A stretch of DNA of 64,000 nucleotides from an uncultured Oscillospiraceae bacterium. Lineage in GTDB: Bacteria; Bacillota; Clostridia; Oscillospirales; Oscillospiraceae. Shown here in pieces: positions 51,166-59,316 of the stretch. The stretch is from positions 1 to 64,000 of the forward strand of contig CANQYW010000001.1 in assembly GCA_947628185.1 (NCBI GenBank), in the 5' to 3' direction. Position numbers and translations under genes: made by a program. The notes under the pieces are model-generated. The model was not told the DNA's origin. It did not search any database and was given only the letters and a program-made list of their open reading frames with translations. Numbering within the stretch: position 1 is the first letter of the stretch; each line of letters begins with the position of its first letter.

Positions 51166-51194
51166 ATTATACACAAATGCCGCAACGTTTTCAA
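51166..51194 (-). promoter_or_regulatory. Sigma-A promoter of the OLE-like RNA
   Basis: On the minus strand TTGAAA (51189-51194), a 17-base spacer and TATAAT (51166-51171). The -35 box overlaps the 3' end of ispA. The predicted start is near 51159. Confidence 0.8.
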
Positions 51195-52066
51195 TATGTT
51201 CTTTCGCAAAGGAAATCGGCAAGTTTGCATAAAAATTCGGCATTTTGAAAGCTGCCGGCGAGAGCCGCCTTGGCGGCGTCCGTCTCCTGGCGAATGAGCT
51301 TCTCGCACGCCTCCACACCCAGCAGGGAGGCATATGTGGGTTTGCCGTTGACGGCGTCCGACCCCACGCTCTTGCCCAGGGTCTCGTCGCTCGATGTTAT
51401 ATCCAGCACGTCGTCCCTTATCTGGAATGCCCTTGCCAGCGCCATGCCGTACTTCTCGGCTGCCTCTATCTGATCGGGGTCACCGCAGCCTGCCAAGGTC
51501 CCCATCACCGCCGCCGCCCGGAGAAGGGCGCCGGTCTTCAGGTCGTTTATGTGGGTGAGGGCGTCAAGGGACCTATCTGAGTCCGCCGCCGTGTCCAGCT
51601 CCTGGCCGCCGCACATGCCCATCTCACCGGCGGCGTCGGCCAGGTACCTGACCGCCCAGACCTTATATATCGCCGGTATCGCACACCTCAGGGCTGTGGA
51701 GAAGGCCGCCGCCTGGAGGGCGTCCCCCGCCAGCACCGCGGTACACTCGCCGAACACCTTGTGGTTCGTGGGGCGGCCCCGCCGCAGGTCGTCATTGTCC
51801 ATCACGGGCAGGTCGTCGTGTATTAGGGAGTAGGTGTGGAGCATCTCTATGGCCAGCGCCAGATCCATGGCCCTGCCCAGCTCCCCGCAGGTGGCCTCGC
51901 AGAATTTGAGGACGATGATGGGCCTTATCCGCTTGCCCCCGGCGAGCAGGGAGTAGCGCATGGCCTCCAGGAGATGTTTTTGCGGGCACTGGGCGGTGAA
52001 GAATTTCTCAAGTTTCCGGTTCACCAGGTCCGTCAACTCCTCGAGTTCAAGGACGAAATCGTTCAC
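51191..52066 (-). CDS. ispA: Polyprenyl (farnesyl-type) diphosphate synthase
   Basis: The 291-residue enzyme condenses isopentenyl diphosphate with allylic diphosphates. The first aspartate-rich motif is DDLPVMDNDD near 82 and the second is FQIRDDVLD near 223; GGKRIRP near 43 binds substrate. It starts with GTG at 52066, overlapping xseB by four bases. Its 3' end carries the -35 box of the OLE-like RNA promoter. Confidence 0.93.
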   Translation of the reverse strand: MNDFVLELEELTDLVNRKLEKFFTAQCPQKHLLEAMRYSLLAGGKRIRPIIVLKFCEATCGELGRAMDLALAIEMLHTYSLIHDDLPVMDNDDLRRGRPTNHKVFGECTAVLAGDALQAAAFSTALRCAIPAIYKVWAVRYLADAAGEMGMCGGQELDTAADSDRSLDALTHINDLKTGALLRAAAVMGTLAGCGDPDQIEAAEKYGMALARAFQIRDDVLDITSSDETLGKSVGSDAVNGKPTYASLLGVEACEKLIRQETDAAKAALAGSFQNAEFLCKLADFLCERTY

Positions 52067-52308
52067 TCCTCATCACCCCCAAAAGGCGTCTCCTCCGGCG
52101 CGCCGCCGGGGCCCCGGCGGAGTTTCACAACTTTCTGCTCCGCCTCGTCTAAGAGTTTCCCGCAGCCGGAGGCGAGGCGCGTTCCCTCCTCAAAGAGTGC
52201 CAGTGCCTCCTCAAGGGGCTTGTCCCCCCGCTCCAGGACCCGGACGATCTCCTCTATTCTCGCCATGGAGTCCTCAAATTTCATCGCGTTTGTCGTATTT
52301 TCAGCCAT
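52063..52308 (-). CDS. xseB: Exodeoxyribonuclease VII small subunit
   Basis: The 81-residue helical protein has the family pattern FEDSMARIEEIVRVLERGDKPLEEALALFEEG. It binds XseA, and together they degrade single-stranded DNA. It lies between xseA and ispA. Confidence 0.92.
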   Translation of the reverse strand: MAENTTNAMKFEDSMARIEEIVRVLERGDKPLEEALALFEEGTRLASGCGKLLDEAEQKVVKLRRGPGGAPEETPFGGDEE

Positions 52309-52330
52309 AAATACCCGTCCTAACTCCTTA

Positions 52331-53518
52331 TCAAAGCACCTTACAGGCTATCTCGTCGTCCTTCATTCTTATCTTTATCACGTCCCCGGTCTCCACGTCC
52401 CCGGCGGACTTTATTATCGCCCCGTCCGTCCGGAGGGCTATGGAGTAGCCCCTTCCCAGCACTTTAAGAGGGCTCAGGGCGTCCAGTTTCGCGGCCGCCG
52501 CCGCGAACTGCTCCCGGCGGCGGGAGACGGCGGCTCCGCCGGCGCTCATGAGGCGCAGCGTCAGGGAGTCGAGGGCGAGGCGCCGGTCGTCAACGTAGTT
52601 CATTGGATCCTTTAGTATCCTATTTGAGGCGGAGGCGTTGAGCCTATCCCGCAGAGATTTTATGCGCCGCTCCATGGCGTTTGCCGCCCTGTCGTCCCAA
52701 GCCCGCAGGGCCGCCCTCACCTCGTCGATATTCGGCGAACAGCGCTCCGCGCCGTTGGAGGGCGTGGCCGCCCGCATGTCCGCCACGAAGTCGGAGATGG
52801 TGAAGTCCGGCTCGTGGCCCACGGCGGATATCACCGGTACGCGGCTATCATAGATGGCCCTCGCCACCCGCTCGTCGTTGAAGGCCCACAGGTCCTCCAT
52901 ACTGCCGCCGCCACGGCCCACGATGAGCACGTCCGCCACGTCGTGGCGGTTGGCGTAGCGTATGGCCGCCGCTATCTCCGGCGGCGCCTCCTCCCCCTGG
53001 ACGCGCACAGGCAGCAGGAGGAGTTTCGCCACGGGCCAGCGCTTGCGCATGACCCTTATAATGTCGTGTACCGCCGCCCCGGCGGAGGACGTGACTATCC
53101 CGACGCGCATGGGGAAGGCGGGTATGGGTCTCTTGTGCCGGGGGTCAAATAGCCCCTCCCGCTCAAGGCGGTCCCTCAACTGCTGGAACGCGAGCTGAAG
53201 GTCCCCCAGGCCCTCCGGCGTTATGGCGGTGGCGTAGAGCTGGTACGCCCCGTCCCGGGGGTAGACAGAGACCCTTCCCAGGGCTATAACCTTCATGCCG
53301 TCCTGTGGGGCGAACCTGAGGCGGGAGGCGTATGTCCTGAACATCACGCACTTTATGGCGCCGCCCTCGTCCTTCATGGTGAAGTAGTGGTGGCCGGAGG
53401 GGTAGACCTTGTAGTTTGAGAGCTCACCGCGGACATAGATGTTCTCGAGCCTCGGGTTTGAGTCGAACATGTGCTTTAGGTACTCGTTGAGCTCCGAGAC
53501 CTTCAATATCTCAGCCAA
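52331..53518 (-). CDS. xseA: Exodeoxyribonuclease VII large subunit
   Basis: The 395-residue catalytic subunit has an N-terminal OB fold (about 1-100), the RGGGSMEDLWAFND motif near 205 and SAVGHEPDFTISDFVADMRA near 232, followed by a coiled-coil region (about 260-350). It overlaps the M22-like gene by eight bases, so the genes from nusB to ispA are tightly linked. Confidence 0.94.
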   Translation of the reverse strand: MAEILKVSELNEYLKHMFDSNPRLENIYVRGELSNYKVYPSGHHYFTMKDEGGAIKCVMFRTYASRLRFAPQDGMKVIALGRVSVYPRDGAYQLYATAITPEGLGDLQLAFQQLRDRLEREGLFDPRHKRPIPAFPMRVGIVTSSAGAAVHDIIRVMRKRWPVAKLLLLPVRVQGEEAPPEIAAAIRYANRHDVADVLIVGRGGGSMEDLWAFNDERVARAIYDSRVPVISAVGHEPDFTISDFVADMRAATPSNGAERCSPNIDEVRAALRAWDDRAANAMERRIKSLRDRLNASASNRILKDPMNYVDDRRLALDSLTLRLMSAGGAAVSRRREQFAAAAAKLDALSPLKVLGRGYSIALRTDGAIIKSAGDVETGDVIKIRMKDDEIACKVL

Positions 53519-54428
53519 GGGCTCTCACCGCCCTCATGGTCAGTATCGCGGTGCCCATGGCGTTGTCGGTGGAGAACTGCGGGGCGGCGTATATCCCCGG
53601 CATCATCTCCCGGAGGAGACTATTGGAGGCCACGCCCCCGGAAAATAGTACCGGCAGGTCGCCGTACACTCTCTTCGCCTCCTCAGTGGCGCCCTGGACG
53701 GCCAGGACCATGGAGGCTATGGAGAAGTAGGCTATCTCCTCCGGGCTCTCGCCCCGCTCCGCCATGCCGTGCATCTTGTGCTCCACCCCGGAGAGGGAGA
53801 ACCAGGCGCCGTCCCGCTTGGGCCTGTAGCTCGTGCGGACTGTGGCATTCCGGGAGAGTGCGTCCAGTTCCTTGCCGGAGGGGAATCTTAAATTAAGGAG
53901 CTGGCCTGTCCTATCAATGAGCTGACCGGCGGAGACGTCCTTCGTCCCGCCTATCACCTCGCAGCGCACGGCCACGCCCTCCGGCCGCACGAGAAGGAGC
54001 TCCGTCGTCCCGCCGGAGAGGTGCCAGGCCAGGTGCTCCGTCTCCAAAAGCTCCATGTGCCCCGAGGACCAGGCCGCCGCGGCTATGTGCCCCTGCTGGT
54101 GGGAGAACCCAAAATAGGGTATCCTCAGGATCTCAGCCATCACCTTCGCCTCGGTGGCGCCCGCCAGGAAACAGGGCATGTAGGAGCCCTCCACCTCCCG
54201 GGGCGTCTCCGAGGCGCCGACGGCTATGATCTTGCCCGCCAGCGACAAAGCCCCCACGACCTCCGGCAGTCTTTTAACATGCGAAAACAGGGCGTCTGAC
54301 TGGCGCAGCCCCAACTCACCGGGCTTCACATCCAGGAGACGTCCTGAATTTGCCCCCTGCTCCCCGTCAAAGACGGCGCAGGAGGTGGTGTAGTTACTCG
54401 TATCAAAGGCTATGACTATCTCTCTCAT
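53511..54428 (-). CDS. M22/TsaD-family paralogue
   Basis: The 305-residue protein has the ASKHA fold of TsaD, with an N-terminal FDTSNYTTS loop, a metal site form FSHQQGHIAAAAW near 112, HLSGGTTELL near 138 and GGVASNSLLREMM near 268. It is shorter than the tRNA-modifying TsaD (about 340), and the sequence around the metal site differs from the usual HHMEAH. It is probably a second, clostridial member of the family rather than the essential TsaD. It overlaps nusB (ATGA) and xseA. Function unknown. Confidence 0.82.
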   Translation of the reverse strand: MREIVIAFDTSNYTTSCAVFDGEQGANSGRLLDVKPGELGLRQSDALFSHVKRLPEVVGALSLAGKIIAVGASETPREVEGSYMPCFLAGATEAKVMAEILRIPYFGFSHQQGHIAAAAWSSGHMELLETEHLAWHLSGGTTELLLVRPEGVAVRCEVIGGTKDVSAGQLIDRTGQLLNLRFPSGKELDALSRNATVRTSYRPKRDGAWFSLSGVEHKMHGMAERGESPEEIAYFSIASMVLAVQGATEEAKRVYGDLPVLFSGGVASNSLLREMMPGIYAAPQFSTDNAMGTAILTMRAVRALG

Positions 54429-54874
54429 ACCTTCAGCTCTTCCCTCGAAAATGAGCCGAGCACGCCGTTCACAAAGGCCACGGTCTCGGGCTCGTCGTAG
54501 CGTTTGGCGATCTCCACGGCCTCGTTTATGGCGACGCCCGTGGGGATGTCCGGCATGTATAAGATCTCATACATCGCCGTCTTTATGACGGCCAGGGCCG
54601 TGCGGGATATGCGGCTGAACTTCCAGCCCTTAGAGTATTTCTCCACGTACCCGTCGAGCTCGGCGGAGTGCTGGCCTATCCCGAGGACCACGCTCTCGAT
54701 GTACTCCTTGTGGTTGGGCTGGGGGTATGAGGTGAAGATGGGGTCCTCCCCGCCGAGGGTGTCATAGTACGCCCCGTCGAAAAAATTGTTGAGGACCTCC
54801 CGCGCGTCGCACTCCTTGCTGGAAATTTCAAAGCAGAGGCGGACGGCGATCTCCCGCGCTTCGGATCTATTCAT
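54425..54874 (-). CDS. nusB: Transcription antitermination factor NusB
   Basis: The 149-residue helical protein has RSEAREIAVRLCFEIS at the N-terminus and the C-terminal AINEAVEIAKRYDEPETVAFVNGVLGS motif of NusB. It binds boxA RNA with NusE in ribosomal RNA transcription. Residues 70-105 carry an insertion-like region around NHKEYIESVVLGIG. Confidence 0.92.
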   Translation of the reverse strand: MNRSEAREIAVRLCFEISSKECDAREVLNNFFDGAYYDTLGGEDPIFTSYPQPNHKEYIESVVLGIGQHSAELDGYVEKYSKGWKFSRISRTALAVIKTAMYEILYMPDIPTGVAINEAVEIAKRYDEPETVAFVNGVLGSFSREELKV

Positions 54875-54928
54875 AATTCCTCCGTATCAGGGCGGGACAC
54901 GCCAGGCGCCCCGCCCAAAAATATTTCT

Positions 54929-55297
54929 TTACCTCTCCCGGCCCATGGCGACGCCGCGCACGTGGACGTTCACCTCGGAGACCGTGAGCCCGGTGGCTGA
55001 CTCCACCGCCGTGGACACGGCCTCCTGGACCTTCTGCCCCACGCGGCTGACGGACACGCCCAGCATGACAGTGAGCCACACGTCCACGCGGACGTCCTCG
55101 CCCTCCACGGTTATGCGCACGCCCTTCGATATGTTCTTCTTGCCCAGCAGCTCCGAGAACTCCTTGCCGCCGGAGAGCGACGCCACGCCCTCGGTCTCCG
55201 CCGCCGCGGAGGCCGCTATGACGGCTATGACCTCCTCCGATATGTTGATACTGCCCTTCTCATCGGGCCTCGTGACGTAATCCTTATTCTCAGGCAT
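54929..55297 (-). CDS. Asp23/Gls24 family protein
   Basis: The 122-residue protein has the Asp23 core: GSINISEEVIAVIAASAAAETEGVASL and VDVWLTVMLGVSVSRVGQKVQEAV. In clostridia this gene often lies between spoIIIAH and nusB. Asp23-like proteins associate with the membrane and with envelope stress. The ATG at 55297 has AAGGAGG nine bases upstream. A possible promoter TTTATT, N17, TATCAT lies just upstream on the minus strand. Confidence 0.9.
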   Translation of the reverse strand: MPENKDYVTRPDEKGSINISEEVIAVIAASAAAETEGVASLSGGKEFSELLGKKNISKGVRITVEGEDVRVDVWLTVMLGVSVSRVGQKVQEAVSTAVESATGLTVSEVNVHVRGVAMGRER

Positions 55298-55415
55298 TTT
55301 GCCCATCCTCCTTAGGTGTACTTCTCCGCCTCCTATGATATCACATCCGCGGGAAAAAATAAAGGATTATTTGCTCAAAGGCGCGATATTGGAGAGGCCC
55401 AGCCACTCAGCGCCG

Positions 55416-56066
55416 TCAGACCTTTACCACCGTCAGATCCTTCGCCTTGAGGTCCGTCTCACTGAGGATGATGTCCGTTATCTTCGCAACGGAAGCGCTC
55501 GTGAGCTCCTCCTGGGAGGCCACCGTGACGGTGGCGCTGTCCTCGGAGAGGTAGACCACGCAGTCGATAAAGCCCTTTGCCCGGATAAGGCTCTCAAGCT
55601 CCGCCTCCTTGGCCGTCCAGGAGGCTATGAGGTTCATGGACTTCAGGGCCTCGTCTATGGTCTCCTGGGAGGCGCCGTCCGCCCCGGCAACGGCGGAGAG
55701 GGTGGCGGAGGCCTCGTCCCGTGCCTGTTTGCGCTCCAGGCGCACCTTGGCGAAGTACTCGCTATACTCATTTGAGCCGGTCTCGGCGTCGCCGCCGGTA
55801 TTATCCTGGCCGTCGGCGTCCCCGGAGTTTATGGTGTAATAGAGCCCGCCGGCGTCCTCCGCGCCGTCAGTGGCGTCCTTCTCGGCGCTCACGGGAGAGC
55901 CGGTCTTGTCGCCGTCCGTACTGCTGACATTCTCGGCGGTACCCTCGTTCTTGCCGGCGGAGGCGGCCTTCTCCACCTCGTTATTGTAGGACCAGTTTAA
56001 GTACACCGCCGCGCAGACGAAAAGCATCACGGTTATTATTACCGCGTTCCTCTTAAAAACTTTCAC
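55416..56066 (-). CDS. spoIIIAH: Stage III sporulation protein AH
   Basis: SpoIIIAH spans the mother-cell membrane and binds SpoIIQ of the forespore to form the feeding-tube channel. The 216-residue protein has one helix (8-26), an acidic linker and the C-terminal YscJ-like ring domain (about 120-215). The start is GTG at 56066 with GGAGG five bases upstream. Last gene of the spoIIIA operon. Confidence 0.92.
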   Translation of the reverse strand: MKVFKRNAVIITVMLFVCAAVYLNWSYNNEVEKAASAGKNEGTAENVSSTDGDKTGSPVSAEKDATDGAEDAGGLYYTINSGDADGQDNTGGDAETGSNEYSEYFAKVRLERKQARDEASATLSAVAGADGASQETIDEALKSMNLIASWTAKEAELESLIRAKGFIDCVVYLSEDSATVTVASQEELTSASVAKITDIILSETDLKAKDLTVVKV

Positions 56067-56099
56067 ATTTACCTCCAATTCTCACCGATAGACGGTGTT

Positions 56100-56630
56100 T
56101 CACTTCATTTTTACGATCTTCACGCAGTCCCCCGGGAGCCCCGTGGCGGCAGTCACGGCATCGAGAAGGTCAAGGCTGACCCGGGCGCTGTCGGCGCCCT
56201 GGGCCACCACCACGGCCCCGCGAAACTCCGGGTACAGGTACTTTACCTCCACCGTGTCGTTGGCGCCGCTGCCCTTGGAGACTATTACCGCGTCCCGGCT
56301 CTCCTGACTGCGGCCGTCAGAGCCGGAGGAGTCCGTGCGCTCGCTGTCGGCCGCGAGGACGCTCTCCCCGTCGCTTGACCTTGTGAGGAGGACCCGGACC
56401 TCGCCCGCGCCGTCAATGAGGGATAGTATCTCCTCGAGCCTCGCCTCCAGCTCCCCGTCGCCCCTCGCGGCGGCGACCGGCTCGGAGGGCGCCTCCTCAC
56501 TCTCCTCCGTGCCGCCGCCTGCAGGTATCAGCAGCAGTACCACGCCCAGCGCCAGCACCAGCATCACATACTTATACTGGCCGAGTTTCTTTAAAAACCC
56601 GCCCACCCTGTCCTTAACTTCACTCTCCAT
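56100..56630 (-). CDS. spoIIIAG: Stage III sporulation protein AG
   Basis: The 176-residue protein has a membrane helix (about 18-38), an acidic linker and a C-terminal ring-building domain (about 60-176: RLEEILSLIDGAGEVRVLL, YPEFRGAVVVAQGADS). It forms a large ring in the channel. It overlaps spoIIIAF by 11 bases. Confidence 0.93.
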   Translation of the reverse strand: MESEVKDRVGGFLKKLGQYKYVMLVLALGVVLLLIPAGGGTEESEEAPSEPVAAARGDGELEARLEEILSLIDGAGEVRVLLTRSSDGESVLAADSERTDSSGSDGRSQESRDAVIVSKGSGANDTVEVKYLYPEFRGAVVVAQGADSARVSLDLLDAVTAATGLPGDCVKIVKMK

Positions 56631-57102
56631 ATGCGCCTCTCCAACTCAAACTTCCGGCGTCTATCCCCAGCTCCGCCTCTATGGTCCTCGAAAGCTCAAC
56701 GCTCTCATCCCCCTCTATGACGGCGCTGACGGGGTACCAGTAGCCCCCGCCGCTCCAGGCGGCTGTGACCTCCACAGACTCCACCCGTACCCCCAGCGCC
56801 TCCGCTTTGTCCAATATATATGTCTCGCAGCGGGATTCTATGATAAATCTTGTCTCGTCCCGGCTGCCGGCCATAGCCTCCTCTATGTACCCCTGGGCCT
56901 CCAAATTGTACCGGGCGGCGTACTCCCCGAGGCCGAAGGCCTCAAGTTTCAGCGCTATGCTCATGAGCGCCGCCATCATCATGAGCCCGCATATGAACCT
57001 GAGGGACCGCTTGGCCCCGCCCTCCGGGGCCAGGGCCAGGGCGGCGCTCGCGACGAGCGCCGTCCCTGTGACTGTCAGTATCCATTCCCTGAAGATATCC
57101 AT
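56620..57102 (-). CDS. spoIIIAF: Stage III sporulation protein AF
   Basis: The 160-residue protein has two membrane helices (about 8-26 and 32-52) and a soluble C-terminal domain. It lies between AE and AG, with the AE stop touching its start. Role in the channel complex is known from Bacillus; the contact partner is not seen in sequence. Confidence 0.9.
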   Translation of the reverse strand: MDIFREWILTVTGTALVASAALALAPEGGAKRSLRFICGLMMMAALMSIALKLEAFGLGEYAARYNLEAQGYIEEAMAGSRDETRFIIESRCETYILDKAEALGVRVESVEVTAAWSGGGYWYPVSAVIEGDESVELSRTIEAELGIDAGSLSWRGAYGE

Positions 57103-58196
57103 TACGCCCCCACCGCCTTCGAGGCGGACATTATCGAGATGAGCAGCATCACCATGTTCGTCCCCGCAAGTCCCAGCATCATCCCATAGGCCGTGGATAT
57201 GGCGTCAATGAGTTTCGCCAGCGGCGCGTCCGCCACCGTCTCCGCCAGCGCCGAGGCCGCCTTGAACATGAGGGACCCCACCCCCAGCCGCAAAAACGGC
57301 AACACGCACACCGACATCACCGCCACAACTCCGAAGGCCCCCACCGCCGCCCTGAGGACGCCCACGCCGGAGGCCACTGCGTCCGCGGCGTCGGACACCA
57401 TCCCGCCCACCACCGGCAGGAGCGTCGAGATGGCCGTCTTCGTCACTTTCACCGCAGAGGCGTCCGCCGAGGAGGCTATGAGGGCGGTGGAATTTATGTA
57501 AACCGTAAAGCTTATGGCCAGGACCGTCAGGATGAGTTTTATGAGCCGGGAGATGAGTTTCGTGACGCCCCCCATCTCCCCGCCGAAGGCCGCCGAGGCG
57601 CAGGAGGCCCCGGCGTACATGTAAATAAGCGGCACCACCACGCGCTCACCCACCGTCATGAGTATGTCGAGGAACAGCGACGCCGCCGCGTACTTCGCCG
57701 CCCCGGAGGCGGCGGCGCCCGTCACGGCGGAGGCGGAGGCCAGGGTCGGCAGTATGAGCTTTGAGACCACCGACATGTCCTCAATTGTCCCCACCGCCTC
57801 GCCCATGAGCGTCCTCACGCCGTCAAGACAGGAGGCCGCTATGATAAGCGCGCCGACGAGATTTACATAATTTAAATTATTGGAACCCTTAGGGACGAAG
57901 TTCCCGGCGGCGGAGCAGAGCAGCGCCGTTGCCAGCACGAGAGCCGCGCTGCGGGCGGCGCCTGTCACCACCGTCTTTAGAGCGTCGGCGGCGCGGCTCA
58001 GCACCCGGCCAAGGGCCGAGGCGGCGTCAAAGTCCCCGCCTATCTCCTCCCCCCGTAGCTCGCCGGCGCTCTCGGGCAGTTCCTTCTCCAGCCGCTCTAT
58101 CCCCAGGTAGTCCCTCTCGGAGGCGCAGGCGGTCCCGGCGGTGGATATGAGCAGTATAAGGAGCGACAAGGCGCAGATGAGGGCCCTTTTCATCAC
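57102..58196 (-). CDS. spoIIIAE: Stage III sporulation protein AE
   Basis: The 364-residue polytopic protein starts with a cleavable-type signal (residues 1-25) and has about seven helices, rich in Ala/Val. Conserved LRAAVGAFGVVAVMSVCVLPF lies in the C-terminal half. It overlaps spoIIIAD by four bases. Confidence 0.93.
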   Translation of the reverse strand: MMKRALICALSLLILLISTAGTACASERDYLGIERLEKELPESAGELRGEEIGGDFDAASALGRVLSRAADALKTVVTGAARSAALVLATALLCSAAGNFVPKGSNNLNYVNLVGALIIAASCLDGVRTLMGEAVGTIEDMSVVSKLILPTLASASAVTGAAASGAAKYAAASLFLDILMTVGERVVVPLIYMYAGASCASAAFGGEMGGVTKLISRLIKLILTVLAISFTVYINSTALIASSADASAVKVTKTAISTLLPVVGGMVSDAADAVASGVGVLRAAVGAFGVVAVMSVCVLPFLRLGVGSLMFKAASALAETVADAPLAKLIDAISTAYGMMLGLAGTNMVMLLISIMSASKAVGA

Positions 58197-58579
58197 ATCA
58201 GCTCCCCGATAATTCTAAATACGGCCCTCATGATGGGCAGCGCCGCGTAGAGCGCCCCGGCGGAGCCCGCCAGTTCCGCCGCGTCGGCGGCGGAGGTGAG
58301 GCCCGCGTCCCGGCAGAGGTCCGCGCCCAATCGGGAGAGCACCGCAATTCCTACGGCCTTCAGGAGCACCCCCAGCACGGCGCTTGACACCCCCGCCGCC
58401 TCCGCCACCTCCCGGAGGAACCCCGTCACCTCCGCCATGGCGCTGACGCAGGAGTAGATCATGACAGCCGCGGCGGCCAGGGCTATTAGGGAGGCCATGG
58501 CGGGGCTGTCCTTCTTTATGGCGGAGGCCAACAGCGCCGCCGGGATGGAGATGGCCACGATTTTGCAGAGTAGTTCCAT
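58193..58579 (-). CDS. spoIIIAD: Stage III sporulation protein AD
   Basis: The 128-residue protein has about four helices and ends with LPIMRAVFRIIGELM. The ATG at 58579 starts directly after the spoIIIAC stop; an in-frame TTG four codons earlier overlaps AC. Its ribosome-binding site is weak, so coupling to AC translation is likely. Confidence 0.9.
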   Translation of the reverse strand: MELLCKIVAISIPAALLASAIKKDSPAMASLIALAAAAVMIYSCVSAMAEVTGFLREVAEAAGVSSAVLGVLLKAVGIAVLSRLGADLCRDAGLTSAADAAELAGSAGALYAALPIMRAVFRIIGELM

Positions 58580-58580
58580 C

Positions 58581-58775
58581 TTATAGCCCAAATAGGGACT
58601 TTATCAGGTCAAAAAGACCGGATATCTCCCTGAGGAGCACCACCAGCACCACCACGAGACCGGCGATGGTCGTCATCAGGGCCTGCTCCTCCCGGCCTGA
58701 ACGGCTGAGCAGCAGATTCAGCACCGCCACTAAGATGCCCACCGCCGCGATCCTGAAAATCAAGTCAACGTTCAC
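58581..58775 (-). CDS. spoIIIAC: Stage III sporulation protein AC
   Basis: The 64-residue protein has two helices separated by a short loop with the polar RSGREEQA segment. Size and position match SpoIIIAC. Confidence 0.93.
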   Translation of the reverse strand: MNVDLIFRIAAVGILVAVLNLLLSRSGREEQALMTTIAGLVVVLVVLLREISGLFDLIKSLFGL

Positions 58776-58800
58776 CTTGACGCTCCTTCGTGTAGAGAAA

Positions 58801-59316
58801 TTATAGGAGTATTATCACAGCGAATATGCCGGAGGCCACGCCGAAGAAGGCGTTGAGCTTGGTGTCCCGTTCCCTCTCGGCCTCCGCCCGCATGAGGTAC
58901 CCCTCCATCCGGCGGCGCACCCGGGAGATGGTCTCCGCCTGGTCCCGCACGTCGTAGCGCCCCAGGGCGAGGCCCAGGCCGCGAAGGAGCTCCGTCTCCT
59001 CCTCCCGCAGCATGAGCTCCCGGGAGGACTCCACCGCGTCGCCCCATATGGAGAAGAACGAGCGGCGGCCTATCTCCCCCATCCCCTCCAGCGCGCGCCG
59101 GTAGAGGCCCCGCACGGGCTTTGGCGCCTCGCGGGAGAGTTTTTCCAGCACCTCCCGCATTGGAGCGAGACGCGAACATATCTCAAGCTCCATGAGCTGC
59201 AGCGACTCGATAAGCCCCTCTATGCACCGGCACCTCCACCGCAGCCGCCACACGCCCCTGAGGCCCATGAGGCCCGTGGCTGTTATTATAAGTGCCGCGC
59301 CCAGCGCCCTCAGCAT
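58801..59316 (-). CDS. spoIIIAB: Stage III sporulation protein AB
   Basis: The 171-residue protein has an N-terminal helix (1-20), a helical middle (residues 30-135, GspF-like bundle) and a C-terminal helix (155-171). It relates to type II secretion platform proteins. It overlaps spoIIIAA by seven bases. Confidence 0.92.
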   Translation of the reverse strand: MLRALGAALIITATGLMGLRGVWRLRWRCRCIEGLIESLQLMELEICSRLAPMREVLEKLSREAPKPVRGLYRRALEGMGEIGRRSFFSIWGDAVESSRELMLREEETELLRGLGLALGRYDVRDQAETISRVRRRMEGYLMRAEAERERDTKLNAFFGVASGIFAVIILL

